NCBI GenBank assembly: GCA_023375785.1
Contig: SZWC01000099.1
Location: 1 to 64,000 of the forward strand
DNA: 64,000 nt
Direction of reading: 5' to 3'
From: Penium margaritaceum
Taxonomy: Eukaryota > Streptophyta > Zygnematophyceae > Desmidiales > Peniaceae
Positions 27,330-36,834 of the stretch are shown piece by piece. Position 1 is the stretch's first letter; every line of letters starts with the position of its first letter. The position numbers and the translations under genes were made by a program. Below the pieces are notes generated by a model, which did no database searches, was not told the DNA's origin, and saw only the letters and a program-made list of their open reading frames with translations.

Positions 27330-28034
27330 AGGTCCATCGCATCACCATGAACCCTCCTACAAAATCTGATTGTCCTCAAATTCCTGGTTGTCCCCTCTTC
27401 AACACTTCTCCTCCTCGATGGAAGAGCAACGACGCACCATCCTGTTTTAAAATGAATTTGCCTCCCTAACCGACAATACTTCTCCACTATGCTTCGCACC
27501 TGATGGGAGGCATAACTTTGAGCGATGGCGCTGCCAACTGCGTCGTGAAATCGCCACCCTGGACATGTATGGATACAATCTCCTTGACGTGATATGAAAT
27601 GTTGGAAGCAGAGAAGCCCGCAGAACCGCACGAGGAAGAAAGGAGTATGGCATTGCCCAAACTCAATTGTGATGACTTCTCTATAGGAGCACTTACGATG
27701 AATTCCACCCTCTCATTGCAGCACATCGTCATCAAGCTGCCTTCCGGACCATCCACGCCCTTAGGGATTACTGTTCAAGTGGAGGAGCAGAATCCCCTGA
27801 TCCTCATCCGGCTGCACTTGACCCTCATCCATACAATGAACTTCTGGAGGAACGACGATTCCAGTTGCAACCCTTCATCCAAGATCAGAGGAGAATGGAG
27901 GACGAAGCAGAACTTCGAGCCATCGAAGAACGGCCTCGCACTCCCGAATCTCCCACATCCTCCAATGGGGTGGAATAGTGGGAGCGCCACTATCCCTGAT
28001 CTGCCTCTTGCTCTCTTACCTCTTGTCAAGATTC
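27330..28034 (+). pseudogene. Gag-like coding remnant of element A
   Basis: The stretch before the polypurine tract reads as protein-like sequence in pieces, including a segment of the form NFERWR.QLRREI. It resembles the N-terminal gag region of copia-type polyproteins, where an N-F-x-x-W motif is common. It is broken. No zinc knuckle and no pol domain follow before the 3' LTR. The mirror copy in A' (about 46,225-46,930) preserves the same region. Confidence 0.5.
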
Positions 28035-28042
28035 AAGGGAGG
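28035..28042 (+). promoter_or_regulatory. Polypurine tract of element A
   Basis: AAGGGAGG directly abuts the TG of the 3' LTR, the position used for plus-strand priming in LTR retrotransposons. Confidence 0.75.
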
Positions 28043-28648
28043 TGTCATAAATGAAGCATTGACAAGAGAAAAAAATATCTCGGTCTCAATAACGGTTCAA
28101 TTCCCATGACTGAACCACCTTGCCCAACGGCTCTCCGATCGCTCGACCGTTCAGACCCTTCGGACAAGTCATCCCCTAATAAAGTGACACCTGTCACCCG
28201 CGCCCGGGTAGCAGAAAGAAGCCGTTGTTTTGCTCATTTGTCCTATTCTGTCCTTTTTATACCAAGGATGTTCATTCCCTCGAGTTAACCATAACCGTTC
28301 TATTCATCCTGTTCCCCTTTGGTTCTACGGCTTCGCCGTCGTGTCTTCGCTCTGCTCGCCTCTTGCGTCCATTGCCTTCACCCTCCACTGTCTCCTCACG
28401 GCTATTCGCTTCGCCACCCTTAACCTTTCGCTTTCGACGCCTTCCTTGCTTTGCTGTGAAGTTCTCTCATCTGCGCTCGGTCTACCACGGAGCTCCAGTG
28501 CCTCGCGTCCTCTTGCGACTCGGTCACTAAATCCATGGGCCTTCTCTCACCGCTTTGCTTCCGTCACTTCACTACGTTACGTCCGCTTGCTTCATTGCCT
28601 CTGCTTGCCCTTGCTCCTGCTGACCTCGCTCATTGCATTCTTCTGACA
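28043..28648 (+). repeat. 3' LTR of element A
   Basis: 606 bp, beginning TGTCATAAATGAAG and ending TTCTGACA, the same length as the 5' LTR. The hairpin segment reads ACGGC-TTC-GCCGT (28,327-28,339). Followed by the ACTTT target-site duplication and then satellite. Confidence 0.93.
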
Positions 28649-30593
28649 ACTTTAACTTCTAGGAATTGTAACACGAGTTAGCCACGGTAAGAGTACCCAA
28701 TGACATTGAACATCTAATATGCATGACCTTGCAGGTATAAACAAGGTAAACAACCGGTGGCTTGGCACGGCTATTGTATGTAATGCCTTGACAACGTTGG
28801 CATGTCCCACTGACCATGATCACAAAGTTTACCAAGTACCTTAATCAGCTATGAATCATAACACGAGTCAGCCACAGTCGGAGTGTCCAATCACGGTGCA
28901 AATATACTGGGCATGACCTTGCAGGTATAAACAAGGTAGAATACTGGTGGCTCGGTGTGGCTATTGTGCGCAATGCCTTGACAAAGTTGGCATGTGCCAG
29001 TGACCATGACCACAAATGTACCCAAGTGACTTTTACTTCTATTGATCATAACACGGGTCAGCCACGGTGAGAGTGTCCAATCCAAGTGCAGATCTACTAG
29101 GAATGATCTTGCAGGTGCAAACAAGGTAGAATACTGATGGCTCGGTGTGGCTATTGTGCGCAATGCCTTGATAAAGTTGGCATGTGCCACTGACCATGAC
29201 CACAAAGTTGACCAAGTGACTTTATCTTCTACAAATCGTAACACGAGTCAGCCACAGTCAGAGTGCCAAATCACAGCTCACATCTAATATGCATGATCTT
29301 GCAAGTATAAACAAGGTAAAAACCGGTGGCTTGGTACGGCTAGTGTGCGCAATGTCTTGACAAAGTTGGTATGTGCCACTGACCATGACCACAAAGTTTA
29401 CCAAGTACATTGAACGGCTACGAATCATAACACGAGTCAGCCATGGTCAGGGTATCGAATCATAGTGCAGATATATTGGACATGACCTTGCCGGTATGAA
29501 CAATGTAGAATAGTGGTGGCTCGGTGTGGATATTGTGCGCAATGCCTTGACAAAGTTGGTATGTGCCGCTGACGATGACCACGAATGTATCCAAGTGACT
29601 TTTACTTATATTGATCATAACACGAGTCAGCCACGGTCAGAGTGTCCAATCACAGTGCAGATGTATTAGGCATGATCTTGCAGGTACAAACAAGGCAGAA
29701 TACCGGTGGCTCGGTGTGGCTATTGTGCGTAATGCCTTGACAAAGTTGGCATGTGCCACTGACCATGACCACAAAGTTTACCAAGTACCTTAAATGGTTA
29801 TGAATCATAACACGAGTGAGCCACGGTTGGAGTGTCCAATCACAGTGCAAATGTACTAGGCATGATCTTGCATGTACAAACAAGGTAGAGTATTGGTGGC
29901 TCGGTGTGGCTATTGTGTGCAATGCTCTGACAAGGTTGGCACGTGCACTGACCATAACCACGAAGTTTACCAATGGACTTTAACTTCTACCAATCATAAC
30001 ACAAGTCAGCCACGGTCAGAGTACCCAATCACAGTACACATATAATATGCATGACCTTGCAGGTATAAACAGGGTAAAAACCGGTATCTTGGCACGGCTA
30101 TTGTGCGCAATGCCTTGACAAAGTTGGCATGTGCCACTGACCATGACCACAAAGTTTTCCAAGTACCTTAAAGGGCTATGAGTCATAACACGAGTCAGCC
30201 ACAGTCAGATTGTCCATTCACAATGCACATATAATGGGCATGACCTTGCAGGTATAAACAAAGTAGAATACTGGTGGCTCGGTGTGGCTACTGTGCGAAT
30301 GCCTTGACAAAGTTGGCATGTGCCACTAACCATGACCACAAATGTATCCAGGTGACTTTTACTTCTATTGATCATAACACAAGTCTGCAACGGTCAGAGT
30401 GTCCAATCACAGTGCAGATGTACTAGGCATGATCTTACAGGTTCAAAATAGGTATAATATTGGTGGCTCGGTGTGCGAATGTGCGCAATGCCTTGACAAA
30501 GTTTGCATGTGCCACTGACCACGACCACAAAGTTTACCAAGTGACTTTAACTTCTAAGAATCGTAACATGAATCAGCCACAGTCAGACTGCCC
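28649..30593 (-). repeat. ~190-bp satellite between elements A and B (minus orientation)
   Basis: About 10.25 monomers. The mirror stretch at 43,854-45,610 has about 9.25, so one monomer has been gained or lost in one arm since duplication. Private variants are shared with the mirror, for example the altered stretch near 30,290 and 44,150. No gene seen. Confidence 0.95.
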
Positions 30594-31195
30594 TGTCAGA
30601 AATGTGACTCCAACAAGGTGCTCTTCACCCCTCGGATAATCCGAGCTCTCGATCTTGGTTCAGGTTCCGCAGCGAACCTCCTCGGCAACGGCTGGTTGGC
30701 CACGACCGTTCCACCAGAGTCGAGCCGCCTCTAATAAGCGACCACGTTGCCACGCGACCGGCTAGCGGAAAGAAGCCGTTAATACTAGTTTTGTCCTGTT
30801 TTGCTGTATATACGGAGGATGTTCATTCTCTTCCTAGTTTAACGAGAACAGTTTTACTCATCCTATTCCCCTTTGGTTCCGCGGCTTTGCCGCCGTGTCT
30901 TCGCTCTGCTCGTTCCTTGCATTCTTTGTCTTTGCCAGCCCCTCTCAATGCTTTGCTCCGTCACTCTTGCTCCTTCGCTCTGCTCTCACTTCGCCAACCA
31001 TCACTCATCTCGCCAGATCTCTCTCTCACATCAACCTGTCTACCTCAGCTACCTCGCGTCCAGGCCTCTATCAGCTTCCGCAACTAACTCCTCGGACCGC
31101 TCTCGCCTACGTCACTCTACTGACGTACGCTTGCATGTCCTGACGCTCCTGCCTGCTTCTGCTGCTGCTATTCTTGCATCTGCATTCTTCTGACA
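30594..31195 (+). repeat. B1 LTR
   Basis: 602 bp, begins TGTCAGAAATGTGACTCC and ends CTTCTGACA. TATA-like TATATA at 30,807-30,812. The satellite base run before it is TGCCC. Confidence 0.9.
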
Positions 31196-31207
31196 TGGTA
31201 TCAGAGC
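31196..31207 (+). promoter_or_regulatory. Primer-binding site of B1
   Basis: TGGTATCAGAGC, the standard plant copia initiator-Met tRNA primer site, adjoins the LTR end. Confidence 0.92.
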
Positions 31208-32263
31208 TTCAGGCAACATCACTTGGAGTCCCGTGACCGAGTCATCGCTCTGCCGTCATCCTTGCTTCATTACTTCCACTCGTATTCTCCTGCCGCCGCT
31301 ACCATCGTCCCGCGCCTCGCCGTTTTGCCAGCAGCTGACATCAGCAGCTCTGCCTGACGAGTTATCCGTACTGCAGAAACGCCTTGCATCCATTTCTGCG
31401 CCCGTGGCCAACAATCCGTGACTTGTCGCCCACATCAGTCGTAAGCAACTCTCGAGCCACCACTTTCCGTCAACTACCAAGAAGCTTCCTACTGTCTGCC
31501 ATCCACTAGCCCTCATTGCATCTGCATCTGCAAGCATCTCCTCCTCTTCTATCTCGCTTCATCAGCTTCATCTGCCACTGCTTCGCCGTCATCCTGAGCC
31601 CGCCTGCATCCATCACCTCGAGCCTTCTTCTCGCATCGCCTTCTCGCCTCGTCAGCAGCTGCAGCCAGAACTTCCGCCGTCAAGATATCGGACACCACCA
31701 GTCTTCCTCCTCCCATTCCGAGCTAACTAGGGAACAAGCCGTAACTCTCCTGGAATCAGCGGTCTAGTGCTTCTGCCCGCTGCCTGGCTCCCTCTACCGC
31801 AATCAACCTCTTCCAGTTGACAAGACATCAGATACCACCAGTCTTCCTGCTCTCACTTCCGAGCCAATTGGGGAACAAGCCGTCACTGTCCTTAAAGCAA
31901 ACGAAGTGGTTGTGTTGCTCCACCTCCCTGCCTTATCGCCTGTCGTCGCACCTCCCTCCACCTGCATCGATCTCTATCTCTCCTCTTCAGCTTCATCGTC
32001 AGTCTTCTGCCTTCACTCCTCGCGTCATCCTCATCTGCTGCCATCAGTCTCTCCTCCTCCTCCTTGCTCCAGTCTCCTCAGCTCTATCAGCCGCCCGTTC
32101 CTGTCTCATTTATCCGTCTCCCTCCTTCATCAACATCATTCGAGCCGCCTTCTCGCATCACCTCCTCGCCTTGTCAACAGCTGCAACCAAAACTACCGCC
32201 GCCAGGATATTGGACACCACCAGTCTTCTTGCTCCCACTTCCGAGCCAACTGGGGAACAAGTC
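31208..32263 (+). mobile_element. B1 internal leader segment
   Basis: C/T-rich sequence with Ser/Pro/Leu-rich open frames on the top strand and no recognisable protein. The module centred on GGGGAACAAGCCGTCACT recurs at about 31,730 and 31,871, roughly 140 bp apart, with a third, altered copy at about 32,254 where the B2 LTR begins. The join between B1 and B2 thus falls inside one of these repeat modules. Confidence 0.75.
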
Positions 32264-32895
32264 GTCATAAATGTGAATCAGAAATCAGAATCCAACTAGT
32301 CCACAAGCACCTGCGGAAACTCAGAACTCTCGAACACCGGTTCACCTTTGGGTCGAACCAACTCGGTGATCAGCACTAGCTGTTGACGGTCTCCAACCGA
32401 CCAAACAGGCATCTGACTGAGGGATCCCCTAATAAGCGACACCCATCGCAAGCGCGTCCGGCTAGCGCACAAGAAGCTGTTGCATCTCTATTTGTCATGT
32501 TCTGTTTGTATATAATGAGGATGTTCATTCCCTCAATAATTAACCAGAACAGTTCTCCTCATCCTGTTCCCCTTTGGTTCCGCGGCTTCGCCGCCGTGTC
32601 TTCGCTCTGCTCGTCCCTCACACTTTCTGTCTACGCCAACTCTCAACGCTTCGCTCCGTCACTCGCGCTCCTTCGCTCAGCTCTCATACTCCACCAACCA
32701 TCACTCACCTCGCCAGCACTCTCTCTCATATCAACCTGTCCACCCTGGTTACCTCGCGTCTCAGCCTCTATCAGCTCCCGCGACTAACTCCTCGGACCGC
32801 TCTTGCCTACGTCACTTTGCTGACGTACGCTTACATGTCCTAATGCTTCTGCTTGCTTCTGCTGCCGCCGTCCTCGTGTCTGCATTCTTCTGACA
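32264..32895 (+). repeat. B2 first LTR
   Basis: About 632 bp, ending CTTCTGACA before a primer-binding site. The first bases are slightly expanded relative to the other B2 LTR, so the exact start is uncertain by a few bases. TATA-like TATATAA at 32,509-32,515. Confidence 0.87.
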
Positions 32896-32907
32896 TGGTA
32901 TCAGAGC
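32896..32907 (+). promoter_or_regulatory. Primer-binding site of B2
   Basis: TGGTATCAGAGC immediately after the LTR, as in B1. Confidence 0.92.
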
Positions 32908-33399
32908 ATCAGGCAACATCACCTTGTGCCCCGTAACTACGTCGTCGCTCTGCCGTCATCTTCCGGTCATCGCTTTCTCCCGCAATCCACTGCCGCCGCT
33001 ACCGACGTCCCGCACCGCGCCGCTTCGCCAGCAGCTGACATCAGCAGCTCTGCCTGACGAGTTCTCCGCACTGAATAAACGCCTTGTCATCCCAAGAAAG
33101 CCCTGCACCCATCTCCGCGCCTGTAGCCAACAACCGGTGACTTGTCGCCCACATCAGCTGCAAGCAACTCTCGAGCCACCACCTGCCTTCAACTACCAAG
33201 AATCTTCCTGCCGCTTGCTAACTGCTACCACTCATCGCATATGCCTCCGCAAGCATCTTCTCCTCTTTCATCTTACCTTATGAGCCTCATCTGCCCCTCC
33301 TCACCGTCATCCTCAGGCTGCCCGCGTCCATCATCTTGAACCGGTCTCTCACATTGCCTCCACGCCTCGTCAACAGCTGCAGCCAAAACTGCCACCGTC

Positions 33400-34530
33400 A
33401 GGATATCAGACACCACCAGCCTTCCTGCTCCCACTTCCGAGCCAACTGGGGAACAAACTGTCACTCTCCTCACATCAGCGGTTTAGTGGATCTACCCGCT
33501 ACCTGACTCCTTCTGCCGCAACCAACTTCTTCAGCTGATAGGACATCGGACACCACCAGTCTTCCTGCTCGCATTCCCGAGCCAACTGGGGAACAAGCCG
33601 TCACTCTCCTGAAAGCACAAGAAGTGGTTGTGTCTCTCCATGTCCTTGCCGCGACGCGTCTCATTGTATCTTCCTCTGTCTGCATCGCTCCTCTCCTCTT
33701 CAGCATCATCATTAGTCTTCTTCCTTCGCCCCTCGCATCATCCTCATTTGCTGCAATCAGTCCCTCCTCCTTCTCCTCGTTCCCGCCTCGGAAGCTCCTT
33801 CAGCCTCCCGTTCCGGCCCCATCTCCGTCTTTCTCCGTCATCAACATCATCTAAGCCGCTTTTACGTCCATCATCCTTATCAGCATCGTCTCTTTGCGCA
33901 CGTGGTTTTGCCCCTGCGCCCACTCATTAATCAATCATTTCCTCCGCTTCTGCATCGCTTTCAGCTCGGCACAAGGATCCGCCCGGTCGCATTGCCTTTT
34001 TCCGCAACGACCTGCGCCCACGCGGAAACTTCCTCAGCGTACGGGATTTGCCCATGCGCCCACTCCATCATCATCAGCTTCCGCTTCAGCAATCATCAAA
34101 AGCATCTGTAGCCAGGAAAAGGATCTGAACGAGCTAGCTGCCAGCTTCGCAGTAGCCCGCACCCACGCCGGCAGCAGATTTCTCGCGGTGCGTTGGCACC
34201 TGCCTTCCCCTTGCCGCATCCTACTCCCCTATTTCAAATCGTGCACGTGGTTTCGTCCCTGCGCCCACTCCATCATCCATCGTTTCTCCGCCATCATCCG
34301 CTTCCGCTCCGCTTGGCACAAGGATCCGCCCGGTCGCATCGCCCATTCCACGACGACCTACGCCCACGCCGAAAAAAAGCTGTTGCACGCGTGGTCTTGC
34401 CCCTGCGCCCAATCCATCGTCCATCGTTCCTCCGCAATCATGTGCTTCTGCTCCACTCAGCACAAGGATCCGCCCGGTCGCACTGTGACGACCCGCGCCC
34501 ACGTCAAAACCATCGCCATGCGTACGTGAT
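33400..34530 (+). repeat. Degenerate internal repeats in the leader of B2
   Basis: The GGGGAACAA module recurs at about 33,448 and 33,588. The second module (GTGGTTTTGCCCCTGCGCCC, then GCACAAGGATCCGCCCGG, then a CCCACGC motif) recurs at about 33,900, 34,040, 34,243, 34,390 and 34,520. Order and content parallel the leader of element A. Confidence 0.75.
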
Positions 34531-34981
34531 CTCGCCCCTGCGTCATTCAGCCTTCCTCCTCCAACATCAATCTTTATCGTCAACACTCGTCATCATGTCT
34601 CGAAGAAAGCGTCAACAACTTGCTTCAAGCATACCAGTTCATGCCAAAGACGGATCCAATATCATTTCCTAGGAAGACAACATTCTTGTCCTGGCTCAAA
34701 CATGGTGGTTCGAACAATTCAACGGCGCATCACTTCTTCTCGGCCGCTACGAATCCAACTTCCTTCCAACACCACGGACCCTTGAATACCAGACTTCACT
34801 TGTCAACCTAGCCCATCGTCTCCGACCCTTCCTTTCTATCGGCTACGACTCTCATCTCTCATTCCTCCGTACGGGACCTCTCCGTTGGCACCGCATTCCG
34901 CAACAAGCATGGTGGCGACACTGGATTCGAACGGCATGTCAATATACCACCTCCCTACCAACCCTTGTCGGAAGATCAATT

Positions 34982-35332
34982 ATGCTGCCCTCTGAGGAAG
35001 AGGACCCCACCTCACTCCTCGCAACCCGCTGGGTATCACAAGTGTATGAGGCCTTCTTCTCATACTTTCTATTTGGATTCGGTATCACTGACACACCCCT
35101 AGGGAGACAGTTCTACTTGGGAAATGCTCCAACTCCTGCTGCACAGCATGAAGAATACAGACAAGCAAATCAGGCAGTACGAGCAATACTGAGAGAAGTC
35201 ATGCATCCCAGTCGACAACCTCTCACCCAAGTCTACCCCAACGACCTCAGTACTATGTGGTCCCACTTGCTCCTGACTTGTGGAGTTCCCAGGGCCACAC
35301 ACCAAGAACAAAGTGTCTGTCACACATGGTAG
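34982..35332 (+). CDS. 116-codon open frame at the 3' end of B2, family not recognised
   Basis: Open frame ending 16 bp before the second B2 LTR. Its mirror copy at 39,089-39,439 has the same length and differs at about 12 of 116 residues. The sequence has mixed composition with aromatic and hydrophobic clusters, including FGFG and W-S-H-L-L-L-T-C-G-V, unlike the low-complexity Ser/Pro frames of the leader. It lacks the D-D motifs of reverse transcriptase or integrase and any CCHC knuckle. Part of a fossil element; the rest of its coding region upstream is broken. It could be the C-terminal part of a gag-like or accessory protein. Confidence 0.4.
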   Translation: MLPSEEEDPTSLLATRWVSQVYEAFFSYFLFGFGITDTPLGRQFYLGNAPTPAAQHEEYRQANQAVRAILREVMHPSRQPLTQVYPNDLSTMWSHLLLTCGVPRATHQEQSVCHTW

Positions 35333-35348
35333 TTGGATTATGGGGGGA

Positions 35349-35786
35349 TGTCAGAAATGAGAATCCAACTAGTCCACACGCATCTGCGGAAACTGAAAAC
35401 TCTCGAACACCGGTTCACCTTCGGGTCGAACCAACTCGGTGATCAACACTAGCCGTTGACGGCCTCCAACCGACCAAACGGGCATCTGAGCGAGGGATCC
35501 CCTAATAAGCGACACCGACCGTAAGCACGTCCGGCTAAAGCACAAGAAGCTGTTGCTTGTCTATTTTTCCTGTTCTGCTTGTATATAATGAGGATGTTCA
35601 TTCCCTCGATAATTTACTAGAACAGTTCTCCTCATGCTGTTCCCATTTGGTTCCGCGGCTTCCCCACCGTGTCTTCGCTCTGCTCGTCCCTCGCACTTTT
35701 TGTCTTCGCCAACTCTCAACGCTTCGCTCCGTCACTCTCGCTCCTTCGCTCAGCTCTCATACTCCGCCAACCATCACTCACCTCGA
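35349..35786 (+). repeat. B2 second LTR (partial)
   Basis: Begins TGTCAGAAATGAGAATCC after a G-rich polypurine tract (35,342-35,348) and runs 438 bp before satellite resumes at CACCTCGAGTGCCCACTC. The mirror copy at 38,636-39,072 is 437 bp and has the same junction. Confidence 0.87.
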
Positions 35787-36826
35787 GTGCCCACTCACAG
35801 GTCAGATGTACTAGGCATGACCTTGCAGGTATAAACTACATAAAAAACCGGTGGCTTGGCACGGCTATTGTGCGCAATGTCTTGACAAAGTTGGCATGTG
35901 CCACTGACCATGACCACAAATGTATCCAAGTGACTTTTACTTATATTGATCATAACACGAGTCAACCACAGTCAGAGTGTCCAATCACAGTGCCGATGTA
36001 CTATGCATGATCTTGCAGGTGCAAACAAGGTAGAATAACGGTGGCTCGATGTGGCTATTGTGCGCAATGCCTTGACAAAGTTGGCACGTGCCACTGCCCA
36101 TGACCACAAAGTTTACCAAGTGACATTAACTTCTACGAAGTGTAACACAAGTCAGCCATAGTCAGAGTGCCCAATCACAGCTCAGATGTACTAGGCATGA
36201 CCTTGCAGGTACAAACAAGGTCAAAAACCGGTGGCTTGGCATGGCTATTCTACGCAATTCCTTGACAAAGTTGGCATGTGCCACTGACCATGACCACAAA
36301 GTTTACCAAGTGACTTTAACTTCTATAGATCATAACACGACTCAGCAACGGTCAGAGTACCCAATCACAGTGTACATGTAATATGCATGACCTTGAAGGT
36401 ATAAACAGGGTAAAAAACCAGTGTCTTGCCACGGCTATTGTGCGTAATGCCTTGACAAAGTTGGCATGTGCCATTGACCATGACCACAAAGGATTACAAA
36501 GTGAATTTAACTAATACGGATCATAACACGAGTCAGCCACAGTCACAGTGCCCAATCACAATTCAGGTGTACTGGGTATGACCTTGCATGAATAAACTAC
36601 GTAAAAAACCGGTGGCTTGGCACGGCTAATGTGCGCAATGCTTTGAGAAAGTTGGCATGTGCCACTGACCATGACCACAACGTTTGCCAAGTGACTTTAA
36701 CTTCTGCGAATCGTAACACGAGTCAACCACGGTCAGAGTGCCCACTCACATTGCACATGTAATATACATGACCTTGCAGGTATGAACAAGGTAAAAAACC
36801 GGTGGCTTGGCATGGATATTGTGCGC
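35787..36826 (-). repeat. ~190-bp satellite, inner part of left arm (minus orientation)
   Basis: About 5.5 monomers. They match, monomer by monomer with shared private variants (for example CCACTGCCCATGACC and GGTCAGAGTACCCAATCACA), the reverse complement of 37,595-38,635. No gene seen. Confidence 0.95.
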
Positions 36827-36834
36827 TTTGTCTT
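36827..36834. other. Orientation switch point of the satellite
   Basis: Minus-oriented satellite ends ...GGATATTGTGCGC and plus-oriented satellite begins GCGCACAATAGCC... with only TTTGTCTT between, giving a local palindrome with ~37-bp imperfect arms. The eight bases look like the remnant of CTTTGTCAAGGCATTGCGC with a short internal deletion, so the two orientations meet at the same monomer phase. Confidence 0.9.

Larger units (their letters stand above)
25053..28648 (+). mobile_element. LTR retrotransposon A, copia-like and non-autonomous, fossil
   Basis: A full-length element by structure: 606-bp LTRs at both ends, a 12-bp primer-binding site next to the 5' LTR, a polypurine tract before the 3' LTR, and a 5-bp target-site duplication ACTTT at 25,048-25,052 and 28,649-28,653 in satellite. 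LTRs begin TGTYA and end in CA. The primer-binding site resembles the complement of initiator-Met tRNA, which is typical of plant copia elements. The ~2.4-kb interior is a C/T-rich leader with degenerate internal repeats followed by a gag-like remnant. No protease, integrase or reverse transcriptase is visible, so it would have depended on a partner. The coding part is broken in several places. Its two LTRs match at about 91% over the first ~290 bp aligned by hand, so the insertion is old. A mirror copy lies at 45,611-49,225. Confidence 0.92.
30594..35786 (+). mobile_element. Composite LTR retrotransposon B (B1 + B2), copia-like fossil
   Basis: Two related non-autonomous LTR elements joined head to tail. 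B1 contributes a 602-bp LTR, a primer-binding site and about 1.06 kb of interior. B2 follows with its own ~632-bp LTR, primer-binding site, ~2.45-kb interior and a partial second LTR. B1 and B2 LTRs differ in their first ~200 bp but share the central segment and the 3' end with each other and with element A, so all belong to one family with subfamilies. No pol domains are seen. The two B2 LTRs match at about 91% over ~235 bp by hand. Satellite resumes at about 35,787 with a TGCCC like the one just before 30,594. The whole composite recurs in mirror image at 38,636-43,853, so it formed before the inverted duplication. Broken. Confidence 0.85.
24300..36826. repeat. Left arm of a ~12.5-kb inverted duplication
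   Basis: Mirror image of 37,595 to about 50,000. Outside to inside the arm contains satellite, LTR element A, satellite, composite LTR element B, satellite. Matching landmarks are the TSDs of A (ACTTT here, AAAGT in the mirror), the B/satellite junctions, and shared private variants of the satellite right up to 36,826. The inner end is sharp. The outer end is within satellite, and I can place it only to within a few hundred bases. Confidence 0.9.

Noticed and set aside
26303-27469. 388-codon Ser/Pro/Ala/His-rich frame in element A and its mirror at 46,791-47,957
   Set aside because: It is the C/T-rich leader with degenerate repeats. The composition explains the lack of stops, and neighbouring frames are equally open. 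No domain is visible.
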